A DNA stretch of 64,000 nucleotides, taken from JABDMH01 sp965223165. Lineage in GTDB: Bacteria > Bacteroidota > Bacteroidia > Chitinophagales > Saprospiraceae. Below, in pieces: positions 54,386 through 63,200 of the stretch. The stretch's first letter is position 1. The number at the start of each line of letters is the position of its first letter. The position numbers and the translations under genes are program-made. The notes beneath the pieces were generated by a model, which saw only the letters and a program-made list of their open reading frames with translations, did no database searches and was not told the DNA's origin. The stretch spans positions 1 through 64,000 of the forward strand of contig CBDCVQ010000015.1 of the NCBI GenBank assembly GCA_965223165.1, read 5' to 3'.

Positions 54386-55663
54386 ATGATACACGTAGCT
54401 CCCATTAGATGGCTCATACTCTTGAGTCTCAGCATGCTCACCATACCGACCGTGATACTCCTGGGCCAACCCATTCAATTTGAAAAGATAGTCATCGATA
54501 CCACGTACGTATCGTCGGCGGTCACGACAGCCGATATTGACCGTGATGGCCTGGATGACATCATCGCCGGGGATGTATGGTACCAGGCCCCGGATTGGCA
54601 ACGCAGGGACATTCGACCATTGGGTCACTACTACGGCACGCTCGTGGATTCCACCAAACCCATTGGCTCCGGAGCCAGCTATTATGCGCGCTGCATCGGC
54701 ACCTATGCCCAGGACTTGGATGGCGACGGTTGGCAAGATGTGATCACCTTCAATTCGCAAGGGGCCAGTTGCTTCTGGTATCGCAATCCACAGGGGCAAT
54801 ACGATCGTCCTTGGCAAGAATACCGGGCGATCGAGATTTTTCACAATGAAAGCCCACAGGTGGTGGATTTATTCGGGGATGGCGACCCCGTGGTCTTGGC
54901 AGGTCATCTGATTGGAAACCGGCGATACACCTTGAGTTGGTTTACCCCTCGGGAGGATCCTACCCAATTGTGGGAGGCACATACCATCGGACATCCCGAT
55001 TCTTTCCATTATACCGCCACCTATCGCTACACGGACCATTTTGCTCCCGGTGGCCGGGGTCATGGCCTGGGCATCGGAGACGTCAATGGCGATGCATGGC
55101 CGGATGTCCTCACACCCCAGGGCTGGTATGAAGGTCCCCCAGGCGGTCGCTCTCACGAGCATTGGACCTTCCATCCGATACCGTTTGACTCGATGGCCGA
55201 TCCGGACAAGATTCATCTTTTGTTTGCGCAGATGTTTGCCGATGACTTTGACGGTGACGGCGACAACGACGTGATTGGTGGATCGGCCCATGCCTACGGA
55301 CTGTGGTGGTTTGAGCAGATACGCAGGGGTACTGAGATAGACTTTGTGCCCCATCAGATCACGATGGACCTTTCACAACTTCATGCGATGAATGCGGTGG
55401 ACCTCGATGGAGATGGCGACAAGGAGTACGTGACAGGGAAACGTTATCTCGCTCACCTCGGCCGAGATCCAGGGGCCTTTGACCCGCCCTTTGTCGCTCT
55501 GATCACTCGATCGGAAGATCCCTCCGTCGCTCTTGAGACGCACCTGATAGATGAGGACTCGGGTTCTGGGACCCAGATATGGGTAGCAGATCTAAATCGG
55601 GACCTCAAGCCCGACGTGCTGACCTCCAATAAAAAAGGGACATTTGTTTTCCTTCAACGATAG
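54386..55663 (+). CDS. FG-GAP/VCBS-repeat protein, secreted
   Basis: 425 residues with the leader LLSLSMLTIPTVILLG. A propeller of FG-GAP/VCBS repeats each carries a calcium loop D-x-D-x-D-G-x-x-D: TTADIDRDGLDDIIAGD near residue 50, TYAQDLDGDGWQDVI near 110, LGIGDVNGDAWPDVL near 230, DFDGDGDNDVIGG near 290, AVDLDGDGDKEYV near 335 and VADLNRDLKPDVL near 405. It starts 16 bases after the PQQ-dehydrogenase stop and is probably co-transcribed. It overlaps the convergent NAD(P)-binding gene by ten bases. Likely binds the substrate or assists surface assembly; no catalytic domain seen. Confidence 0.87.
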   Translation: MIHVAPIRWLILLSLSMLTIPTVILLGQPIQFEKIVIDTTYVSSAVTTADIDRDGLDDIIAGDVWYQAPDWQRRDIRPLGHYYGTLVDSTKPIGSGASYYARCIGTYAQDLDGDGWQDVITFNSQGASCFWYRNPQGQYDRPWQEYRAIEIFHNESPQVVDLFGDGDPVVLAGHLIGNRRYTLSWFTPREDPTQLWEAHTIGHPDSFHYTATYRYTDHFAPGGRGHGLGIGDVNGDAWPDVLTPQGWYEGPPGGRSHEHWTFHPIPFDSMADPDKIHLLFAQMFADDFDGDGDNDVIGGSAHAYGLWWFEQIRRGTEIDFVPHQITMDLSQLHAMNAVDLDGDGDKEYVTGKRYLAHLGRDPGAFDPPFVALITRSEDPSVALETHLIDEDSGSGTQIWVADLNRDLKPDVLTSNKKGTFVFLQR

Positions 55664-56280
55664 GTACCCGGTCGAGTCAGGATCTTCAACCCTACGTTGC
55701 GACCCATCTCCTGAAAGATGGCCAGGTTGATCCAGGCCAGCGCAAATTGCTCCAGGAGGACAACCTGGTCTGCTCCGCCAAAATCGATGCAGCGGTCGAA
55801 GCCGCAATCAACGGCTAGCTGTGCAGCCACTGCTTTGGCACGCTCACTGTCGCCAGCCATAAACATGTCGAGCCGCTGACTATTGTAGAGGGGATCTAGC
55901 ATGTTCTCATACCCTGTGGTGTTGAAGCATTTGACGACCTCAGCGTCAGTCAAGGCGATAAGGGCGTGGTATGCGGTCGGGAAAGGCTCTGGGCGGCTCC
56001 GGATCGAATTGGTAGCGTCAATCACTACCTTACCCGCCAGATCTCCCGTCCCTTCGATCAGTGTGGGCAACACTTCAGGCGGCGTTGCGAACAGCACCAC
56101 ATCCGCTTGCGCTACCGCCCGTGCAATCGGCTCAGCCTCAATACCGGGCTGCTCCAACAAGTGCATGCCTTTAAAGCTGTGGGTATTACGCACTCCCAGT
56201 CGGATAGCATGACCTGCCTTGGACCATTGCGATGCTAGTGCCGATCCTACGTTGCCGGTCCCGATGACTGCTATGATCAT
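55654..56280 (-). CDS. NADPH-dependent F420 reductase-like NAD(P)-binding protein
   Basis: 208 residues. MIIAVIGTGNVGSALASQWSK is the Rossmann motif. LGVRNTHSFKG near residue 28 gives the NADP-selecting basic pair, VVLFATPPEV is near 62, VVIDATNSI near 87, and VVKCFNTTGYENMLDP near 115. It belongs to the F420:NADP/ferric-reductase-like group, but F420 is not known in Bacteroidota. It probably reduces another substrate or is a redox protein of unknown function. Its 3' end overlaps the FG-GAP gene by ten bases on the opposite strand. Confidence 0.82.
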   Translation of the reverse strand: MIIAVIGTGNVGSALASQWSKAGHAIRLGVRNTHSFKGMHLLEQPGIEAEPIARAVAQADVVLFATPPEVLPTLIEGTGDLAGKVVIDATNSIRSRPEPFPTAYHALIALTDAEVVKCFNTTGYENMLDPLYNSQRLDMFMAGDSERAKAVAAQLAVDCGFDRCIDFGGADQVVLLEQFALAWINLAIFQEMGRNVGLKILTRPGTYR

Positions 56281-56293
56281 TGTTTCTTTGTTT

Positions 56294-56944
56294 TTAGAAT
56301 GACTTCCTCAAAAATATGCCTGGGTTTTGGTCGTCTTGTCCCAGCCCCAGCCGCGCCTGCCGAAGATTGAGCGCCAGGCCCAACTGCCAGTTCTTGCGAT
56401 CCACGCCCAGGCGAAGGCGTTGGACGCTTACTTGATGTATCGAATGGCGAAAGCTGGAGAACAGCTCCAAACTGGCATACAACCGCCACTCCTCGCCTAT
56501 CCGCGGCGTATAGCGGAAAATGGAAAACCAATTGTATGACCATTCACTCCCCAAGTGTACTGAAGGTAGGGCATAAAGCATCCAATGAGGTGTTGCTTTA
56601 AAATAGTGAGGTCCCACATCCATCCCACTGCCGCTGGAGGATATGCGCCCGACAGCGGAGAGACCCAGCCCTGATGGTCTCGTATAGTTCAGATATGCGC
56701 CTGAAAACAGTTGGGTAGTCGGCCGGTCGTACTCCGCTGTAGCACGGGCTCGGCTAAACATGGACCAACTGGCCGCCGACCCCAAGACGGTTAGGAACTG
56801 CGCATCGATGAAGACTCGCTTGCCCGTCATGAGCTCAAAGCTTTGGCTTAGGCCCATGATCGGGATGGCCCAAAGCAATGCGAGGGCACATCCTCGGCGC
56901 AACCCACGCCCCGCCCACGAGCAGCGCCTAGTAGAGTTTCGCAT
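56294..56944 (-). CDS. Outer-membrane-like protein of unknown family whose start lies in the interspersed repeat
   Basis: 216 residues. The frame begins with ATG at 56944, which is the repeat sequence CTAGTAGAGTTTCGCATT read backwards (encoding MRNST). Arg-rich residues then lead into a hydrophobic leader (CALALLWAIPIMGLSQ). The remainder alternates aromatic and polar residues with strand-like pieces (LYASLELFSSFRHSIHQVSV, WQLGLALNLRQARLGLG). This suggests a small beta-barrel or outer-membrane protein. I do not recognise the family. A later, unassigned start cannot be ruled out. Located 13 bases upstream of the F420-reductase-like gene, same strand. Confidence 0.6.
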   Translation of the reverse strand: MRNSTRRCSWAGRGLRRGCALALLWAIPIMGLSQSFELMTGKRVFIDAQFLTVLGSAASWSMFSRARATAEYDRPTTQLFSGAYLNYTRPSGLGLSAVGRISSSGSGMDVGPHYFKATPHWMLYALPSVHLGSEWSYNWFSIFRYTPRIGEEWRLYASLELFSSFRHSIHQVSVQRLRLGVDRKNWQLGLALNLRQARLGLGQDDQNPGIFLRKSF

Positions 56945-57008
56945 TAAATCTGGTAGCTAATTCTAATGTCTTTGGTCTGCATACTTCGTTGCAAAGCCTC
57001 GCCGTAGC
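56928..57008. repeat. Interspersed repeat with start codon function
   Basis: CTAGTAGAGTTTCGCATTA (56929-56947) is followed by AATCTGGTAGCTAATTCTAATGTCTTTGG and TCTGCATACTTCGTTGC, then AGCCTCGCCGTAGC. It matches the copy at 49.27 kb over about 50 bases. The left end lies inside the start of the outer-membrane-like gene. Confidence 0.65.
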
Positions 57009-57046
57009 CCCATACATCCCTTTTCCATGCTAGAGTCCGATAGCGA

Positions 57047-57919
57047 TCATTTCCCCTCGCTCAGAGCATCGACGACCATACGAGCAGCGGCGGCGCCGGA
57101 GTTTTGCTGCTGCCCCGTGATCAGGTTGCCATCACGTATAGCATAGGAGGAGAACGGGTCTGCTACCCTGAAGGTGGTATGATCCAACCTCCGTGCCAGC
57201 TCCTCGATGCGATAAGGCTGTATCTTTTGGCCCACCGCCTGATCTGCATAATCCTCCTCGGCATTGGCAAACCCGGTCCAGGTCTTCCCCTTTACCAGCA
57301 ACTCTCCGTTGGATGTCTTTGCCTCCAGCAGTAGGCTCGTGGCGTGACATACTGCGGCGCTGGGTTTGTCATTTTCGTAAAATCGAGCGAAAAGCTTTTC
57401 CAGGTCGTGATTGCCTCTAAATGTGTACATCGGCGCTTGTCCTCCCACCAGAAAAATGGCATCATACGCATCGGGGTTGACATCGGTCAACTTCTTGGTA
57501 CTCCGCAACATTTCCTTAAACCAATCCAACTGTAGATAGCCAAGTGAAATTACGTCGTGCGCAGAATACCCACTTTCGTCCAGCGGATTGGAGTAGGCGT
57601 CCATTTCGATTGCCCCCCCGTCGGTAGACACTAACTCGACCTCCAGTCCCGCCTCTTGAAACACATACAACGGATGCGTCAATTCCGCCGCCCAAAACCC
57701 GATGGGCCAACCAGTCTGCTTGGAGATACCGGGACTGCTGGCTACCATCAAAACCTTGCCCCTCGTTGGCATCCCATGGCCATGTACGTAGGCTTGAGAT
57801 TCTCGAATGGTGTGCTGATCGGCCGATGCGGTTTGGTCGGAAGAAGGTTGTGTCAGCGCACCTGTGCAGCTCAGGGCCAGGAGCACCACCGTAAAACTTA
57901 GTTTGCTCATATTCACCAT
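57047..57919 (-). CDS. DJ-1/PfpI family protein (type 1 glutamine amidotransferase-like), exported
   Basis: 290 residues from ATG 57919 (a TTG at 57931 and an ATG at 57910 also fit). The leader SKLSFTVVLLALSCTGA may be a lipoprotein signal (LALSC). The Hsp31/DJ-1-like domain starts RGKVLMVASSPGISKQTGWPIG. The nucleophile Cys is in PSAAVCHATSLLL near residue 190, preceded by AIFLVGGQAPMYTF near 150. The family includes chaperones, deglycases and amidotransferase-like enzymes. The gene diverges from the HxlR regulator, and the shared 117-base region has an inverted repeat and a promoter (described separately), so repression by the regulator is likely. Confidence 0.87.
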   Translation of the reverse strand: MVNMSKLSFTVVLLALSCTGALTQPSSDQTASADQHTIRESQAYVHGHGMPTRGKVLMVASSPGISKQTGWPIGFWAAELTHPLYVFQEAGLEVELVSTDGGAIEMDAYSNPLDESGYSAHDVISLGYLQLDWFKEMLRSTKKLTDVNPDAYDAIFLVGGQAPMYTFRGNHDLEKLFARFYENDKPSAAVCHATSLLLEAKTSNGELLVKGKTWTGFANAEEDYADQAVGQKIQPYRIEELARRLDHTTFRVADPFSSYAIRDGNLITGQQQNSGAAAARMVVDALSEGK

Positions 57920-57944
57920 GCTTTTGTTCAAATAATTATCCAGA

Positions 57945-58022
57945 CAAAGCTAACTTTGGTGCTATCCATAAGCAATATACTTACCAAAGAGTATGGTACT
58001 TACTTGTATGAAAGTATATTGC
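57945..58022. promoter_or_regulatory. Divergent promoter/operator between the DJ-1-like and HxlR genes
   Basis: On the minus strand TTG, 20 bases, TAGCTTTG (57952-57945) matches the Bacteroidota -33/-7 consensus (TTTG/TAnnTTTG) for the DJ-1-like gene. On the plus strand TAACTTTG (57951-57958) is a second -7 element overlapping it. GCAATATACTT (57972-57982) and AAGTATATTGC (58012-58022) form a perfect 11-bp inverted repeat. Its left arm covers the -33 box of the minus promoter, which suits repression by the HxlR-type regulator. Confidence 0.65.
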
Positions 58023-58035
58023 AAATCAATTATTT

Positions 58036-58383
58036 ATGCCAGAATTTCTCTACAACAAGAAGCTCTACTACAACCCAGTGGAGTTTGCCATGGACCATAT
58101 TGGCGGCACTTGGAAAATGCCGATCCTTTGGAGGCTACAACATCGAGTCTTCCGCTACAGTGAATTGAAAAGAGACATTCCGCACATCACCGACAAAATG
58201 CTGACCTCCCAACTTCGCGAATTACAGCGTGAAGGATTTATTCACCGAGAGGTGTATCCGGTCGTTCCTCCCAAGGTGGAGTATTCGATCACAGACAAAG
58301 GAAGAACCGCCATCCCGATCATTCACGAGATCCGCGAATATGGACGCTATCTAATGCGTGAGGCAGGCATTGACGTCGAGTAA
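58036..58383 (+). CDS. HxlR-family winged-helix transcriptional regulator
   Basis: 115 residues. The HxlR core is complete: DHIGGTWKMPILWRLQHRVFRYSELKRDI near residue 20, HITDKMLTSQLRELQREGFIHREVYP near 50 as recognition helix and wing, and VEYSITDKGRTAIPII near 80. Such regulators often respond to electrophiles or redox stress, and a DJ-1/PfpI neighbour fits. Likely autoregulated through the inverted repeat upstream. Confidence 0.93.
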   Translation: MPEFLYNKKLYYNPVEFAMDHIGGTWKMPILWRLQHRVFRYSELKRDIPHITDKMLTSQLRELQREGFIHREVYPVVPPKVEYSITDKGRTAIPIIHEIREYGRYLMREAGIDVE

Positions 58384-58398
58384 CCAAGCGAGCTGGAT

Positions 58399-59112
58399 CT
58401 AAAGGCAACTGCTGATTTGCTCGATCAGGTTGATCAAATCGGGGTAGTCCTTAAAAGAGAAGTACGACTCCTGATCCGATGCCAGTTGTCTCATGTGCTC
58501 AATAGCCTGTCTTCTCACCCACTCGCTCTCTTGATCGGAGTATCGATGTTCCTCCCCGGTGTAGAGGCTGAAGATATGGATGGAATCATCGCCGTCCGCT
58601 CCTTTCTTCAGTAGAGCGGCTTGCCGAAGATCTTCTCGGAAACCAAAGCCGCGCGAATGGGCGTGTGGGTCGCCATCAGACACCAAGACCAAGAATCGAG
58701 GCACGCCGGCCTGGCCGTGCTCCTCAAACTCCTTGCCTGCCAGTTCTAGACCGGCATGGATATCGGTAGCGTACACCCGCAAGGGCATGTACAGATGTTT
58801 GATCGCATGATCCATCTCCACCCGTTCGCCCGTCAAAGGAAGAATCATCTCGGCACCTCGATTGAAGGACACGATACCCATTTTGAGACTATGGGGATGC
58901 AACTCAAAGCGGTTGGTCAGTGCATATAGCGCCGTCTGGATCTCATCAATAAAGGCCCGTTCACTAGCTGAGAAGTCGAGAGCAATAATCAGGTGAAAGG
59001 GGCAATTGGGGAGTACGCGGTCTTGAGCAATGCAGGGTATCGAGCATACCACGGCGATAATCCAGCAGGCTTGCCGTCCCATCCGAGACAGCCCTCGCAC
59101 AGTGATGGTCAT
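58399..59112 (-). CDS. Von Willebrand factor A domain protein, exported
   Basis: 237 residues from ATG 59112 (the frame extends further but the leader QACWIIAVVCSIPCIA argues for this start or the ATG at 59082). The VWA domain begins LIIALDFSASERAF near residue 50, with MIDAS Asp, Ser and Ser. FLVLVSDGDPHAHSRGF near 155 carries the second MIDAS Asp. LPLTGERVEMDHAIKHLYM is near 100. Probably binds a protein partner in the periplasm or on the surface. Stop is 15 bases after the convergent HxlR stop. Confidence 0.82.
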   Translation of the reverse strand: MTITVRGLSRMGRQACWIIAVVCSIPCIAQDRVLPNCPFHLIIALDFSASERAFIDEIQTALYALTNRFELHPHSLKMGIVSFNRGAEMILPLTGERVEMDHAIKHLYMPLRVYATDIHAGLELAGKEFEEHGQAGVPRFLVLVSDGDPHAHSRGFGFREDLRQAALLKKGADGDDSIHIFSLYTGEEHRYSDQESEWVRRQAIEHMRQLASDQESYFSFKDYPDLINLIEQISSCL

Positions 59113-59462
59113 GAGCCTTAATTTAGCAAATTGCCAAGCAGTATGCCGAAGAATCGCCCAGAGGGCGTGTCTGACAAAGCGACTATCCTTCTCCACACCG
59201 ACGAGTTAGTGTTTCGTTTTGATAAACAAGTGTACGATCTGGCTGAGCTATGTCGCCCCTGAGCGAAGAAGTCAAACCGCGCATATCCCGGGCTATGCAC
59301 AGCTTTGGGTGATGAAGAGCAGGTGTCAAAAGAGACCACCAGGGTGTGTAGTTATTTATCAGACGAAACACTAGACCGGCATAACACGATCTTTGCCGGT
59401 AGATCCGTATTTTCCTGATGTGCCCCTCCGAGTGCCACTGCAGGCATGTGGGGACAGTCATA
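59113..59462. other. Intergenic region
   Basis: 350 bases without a supported gene. It contains the inverted-repeat element at 59207-59373 (listed separately). The remaining bases are the leader regions of the VWA and acetyltransferase genes. Confidence 0.5.
59207..59373. repeat. Inverted-repeat element, MITE-like
   Basis: TAGTGTTTCGTTTTGATAAA (59207-59226) and its inverse TTTATCAGACGAAACACTA (59355-59373) frame a 167-base segment with no coding potential. Arms match in about 18 of 22 positions. The outer ends resemble the CTAGTAGAGTTTCG ends of the other family, so this may be a related element. Confidence 0.5.
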
Positions 59463-60242
59463 ATGCTAGATGTACAAAGGGTCGAACTAAAAGAGATCTT
59501 GTCACTGCGAACTCTCTACCTGCAGGAGTGGAACTGTCAAATTCGCTACCATGCCTGCCACGAGCGGCAGTGGACCGATTCCTATGCCATCTTGAGTCAA
59601 GGACGTATGGTCGGTTATGGGTCGGTCAAGGGCTTGGAGGATCTAAAGCAACGGAACGCCATTTTTGAGTTCTATTTGCTACCTCATGAGCGGCAACAGA
59701 CGAGCCGGGCATACGCTGTGCTGATAGACAGATCCGGATGCGTCTTCGCCGAGTCTCAGACCAATGATCTATTGACGACCTCTATGGTCTATGCTTTTTG
59801 TGACCGCATATTTTCACCGGTCACTTTGTTTGGCCCGGGAATACCTCCGGATCTCACATTCGACGGCGTGGTATTCAGGACACGGCAGGCAGGAGATGAT
59901 GTCTTTGGCAAAGCCGAAAAGGACTGTGGTATGTACGTCCTAGATGCAGACGGAGAGATTGTAGCTGATGGAGGATTTCTACTGCATTACAATGAGCCCT
60001 TCGCCGATCTCTACATGGAAGTTGCACCTCCGAGGCGTCGCCAAGGACTGGGAAGCTTCCTCATTCAAGAACTGGCCAAGGCATGCTATCAAGCGGGCAG
60101 GTTGCCCTCTGCTCGGTGCAACGTCAGCAATCATGCATCTAGAAGGACCTTACAAAGAGGAGGTCTGCAGATCGTGGGCACCATGGTGCGAGGTATGCTG
60201 AAGCAGCCCTACGCTTCCCCAATTTGGACGGCAGACGGCTAA
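59463..60242 (+). CDS. GNAT family N-acetyltransferase
   Basis: 259 residues from ATG 59463. The C-terminal GNAT domain shows ADGGFLLHYNEPFADLYMEVAPPRRRQGLGSFLIQELAKACYQ in order, split at the pyrophosphate loop PRRRQGLGS (R/Q-x-x-G-x-G/S) near residue 205. The N-terminal half (about 20-150) has a similar strand arrangement (GRMVGYGSVKGLED) and may be a second, degraded GNAT fold. Substrate unknown. The composite repeat array starts seven bases after the stop. Confidence 0.82.
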   Translation: MLDVQRVELKEILSLRTLYLQEWNCQIRYHACHERQWTDSYAILSQGRMVGYGSVKGLEDLKQRNAIFEFYLLPHERQQTSRAYAVLIDRSGCVFAESQTNDLLTTSMVYAFCDRIFSPVTLFGPGIPPDLTFDGVVFRTRQAGDDVFGKAEKDCGMYVLDADGEIVADGGFLLHYNEPFADLYMEVAPPRRRQGLGSFLIQELAKACYQAGRLPSARCNVSNHASRRTLQRGGLQIVGTMVRGMLKQPYASPIWTADG

Positions 60243-60248
60243 ACGGAT

Positions 60249-63200
60249 GCACGAGCTCACGACCCGCAAATCTCTGAGCCTGGATGGATTGCCAAGCCCT
60301 GCCTCAGGACCAGAACTAAAGGCTCTTGATTGTGATTGATAGATGGTGATTGGTGATTGCGATATCGACTCGAATGCTCTAAACCCTAAACCCCTCCCCC
60401 TCTAAACATTATCTCAGGTAGCCAAGACCCACATCAACTCATCACCCACCAGCAGGCACAGCGGCCAGACCCGAAACCACACCGGCACCAAACTTGGGCG
60501 GGAGGACTCCCCGGCGTTTCGACGCAGGAGAACGCAGCGGCCGGGGGCGCGACTAGCCCGCGCGAAGGACAGATCGGCGAACCGCTCATTGGATACGAAG
60601 ACGGTGGACGGTCGAAGGTAGACGGTGGACGGCTGCACGAGCTCGCGATCTTTTGATCCGCAAGCCTCGCAGGAACTGCCGAGCCCAAGTTGCCGGCCAC
60701 GAACTAGACGCTCTTGATTGTGATTGATAGATGGTGATAGGTGATTTGCGATTGCCTGAGACGGTGGATGACAAACGGTCGACATCTGATGGATCGTCGA
60801 GCTGTGGGGCGGCTAGTGGGTGGCAAAGATCGGCGAGCCGCCCATTGGATACCCCTCCCCCTCTAAACATTATCTCAGGTAACCAAGACCCACATCAAAT
60901 TCACAACCCACCACCAGGCACAGCCGGCCAAACCCGCAACCACATCGGTACCAAACTTGGGCGGGAGGACTCCCCGGCGTTTCGACGAAGGAGAACGCAG
61001 GGGCCGGGGCCGCGACTAGCCCGCGCGAAAGACAGATCGGCGAGCCGCACATTGGATACGAAGACGGTGGACGGTCGAAGGTAGGCGGTGGACGGCTACC
61101 ACGAGCTCACGACCCGCAAATCTCTGAGCCTGGATGGATTGCCGAGCCCAATTTGCCGGCCACGAACTAGACGCTCTTGATTGTGATTATAGATGGTGAT
61201 AGGTGATTTGCGATTGCCTGGGACGGTGGATGACAAACGGTCGACATCTGATGGATCGTCGAGCTGCGGGGCGGCCAGTGCGTGGCAAAGATCGGCGAGC
61301 GGCCCATTGGATACCCCTCTCCCACCAAACATTATCTCAGATAGGCACGACCCACATCTCGCAACCCACCAGCAGTCACAGCCGGCCAAACCCGAAACCA
61401 CACCGGTACCAAACTTGGGCGGGAGGACTCCCCGGCGTTTCGACGCAGGAGAACGCAGGGGCCGGGGGCGTGACTAGCCCGCGCGAAACACAGATCGGCG
61501 AGCCGCACATTGGATACGAAGACGGTGGACGGTCGAAGGTAGACGGTGGACGGCTGCACGAGCTCGCGATCTTTTGATCCGCAAGCCTCGCAGGAACTGC
61601 CGAGCCCAAGTTGCCGGCCACGAACTAGACGCTCTTGATTGTGATTGATAGATGGATCGTCGAGCTGCGGGGCGGCCAGTGGGTGGCAAAGATCGGCGAG
61701 CCGCCCATTGGATACCTTTCCACCACCAAACATTATCTCAGGTAACCAAGACCCACATCAAATTCGCAACCCACCAGCAGGCACAGCCGGCCAAACCCGA
61801 AACCACACCGGTACCAAACTTGGGCGGGAGGACTCCCCGGCGTTTCGACGAAGGAGAACGCAGGGGCCGGGGGCGCGACTAGCCCGCGCGAAGGACAGAT
61901 CAGCGAGCCGCACATTGGATACGAAGACGGTGGACGGTGGACGGCTGCACGAGCTCGCGATCTTTTGATCCGCAAGCCTCGTAGGAGCTGCCAAGCCCAA
62001 TTTGCTGGCCACGAACTAGACGCTCTTGATTGTGATTGATAGATGGTGATAGGTGATTTGCGATTGCCTGGGACGGTGGATGACAAACGGTCGACATCTG
62101 ATGGATCGTCGAGCTGCGGGGCGGCCAGTGCGTGGCAAAGATCGGCGAGCCGCCCATTGGATACCCCTCCCCCTCTAAACATTATCTCAGGTAACCAAGA
62201 CCCACATCAAATTCACAACCCACCAGCAGGCACAGCCGGCCAAACCCGAAACCACACCGGTACCAAACTTGGGCGGGAGGACTCCCCGGCGTTTCGACGA
62301 AGGAGAACGCAGGGGCCGGGGGCGCGACTAGCCGGCGCGAAAGACAGATCGGCGAGCCGCACATTGGATACGAAGACGGTGGACGGTCGAAGGTAGACGG
62401 TGGACGGCTACCCCGAGCTCGCGATCTTTGGATCCGCAAGCCTCGTAGGAGCTGCCGAGCCCAAGTTGCCGGCCACGAACTAGACGCTCTTGATTGTGAT
62501 TGATAGATGGTGATAGGTGATTTGCGATTGCCTGAGACGGTGGATGACAAACGGTCGACACCCGAAACCACACCGGCACCAAACTTGGGCGGGAGGACTC
62601 CCCGGCGTTTCGACGAAGGAGAACGCAGGGGCCGGGGGCGCGACTAGCCCCCGCGAAACACAGATCGGCGAGCCGCCCATTGGATACCCTTCCCCCACCA
62701 AACATTATCTCAGATAGGCACGACCCACATCAACTCATCACCCACCAGCAGGCACAGCAGGCCAAACCCGAAACCACACCGGTACCAAACTTGGGCGGGA
62801 GGACTCCCCGGCGTTTCGACGCAGGAGAACGCAGCGGCCGGGGCCGCGACTAGCCCGCGCGAAAGACAGATCGGCGAGCCGCACATTGGATACGAAGACG
62901 GTGGACGGTCGAAGGTAGACGGTGGACGGCTGCACGAGCTCGCGATCTTTGGATCCGCAAGCCTCATGGGATCTGCCGAGCCCAAGTTGCCGGCCACGAA
63001 CTAGACGCTCTTGATTGTGATTGATAGATGGATCGTCGAGCTGCGGGGCGGCCAGTGGGTGGCAAAGATCGGCGAGCCGCCCATTGGATACCTTTCCACC
63101 ACCCAACATTATCTCAGGTAACCTAGACCCACATCAAATTCACAACCCACCACCAGGCACAGCCGGCCAAACCCGCAACCACACCGGTACCAAACTTGGG

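Noticed and set aside
60381..60396. AAACCCTAAACCCC, telomere-like
   Set aside because: Two units only, inside the bacterial repeat array; no further repeats and no eukaryotic signal.
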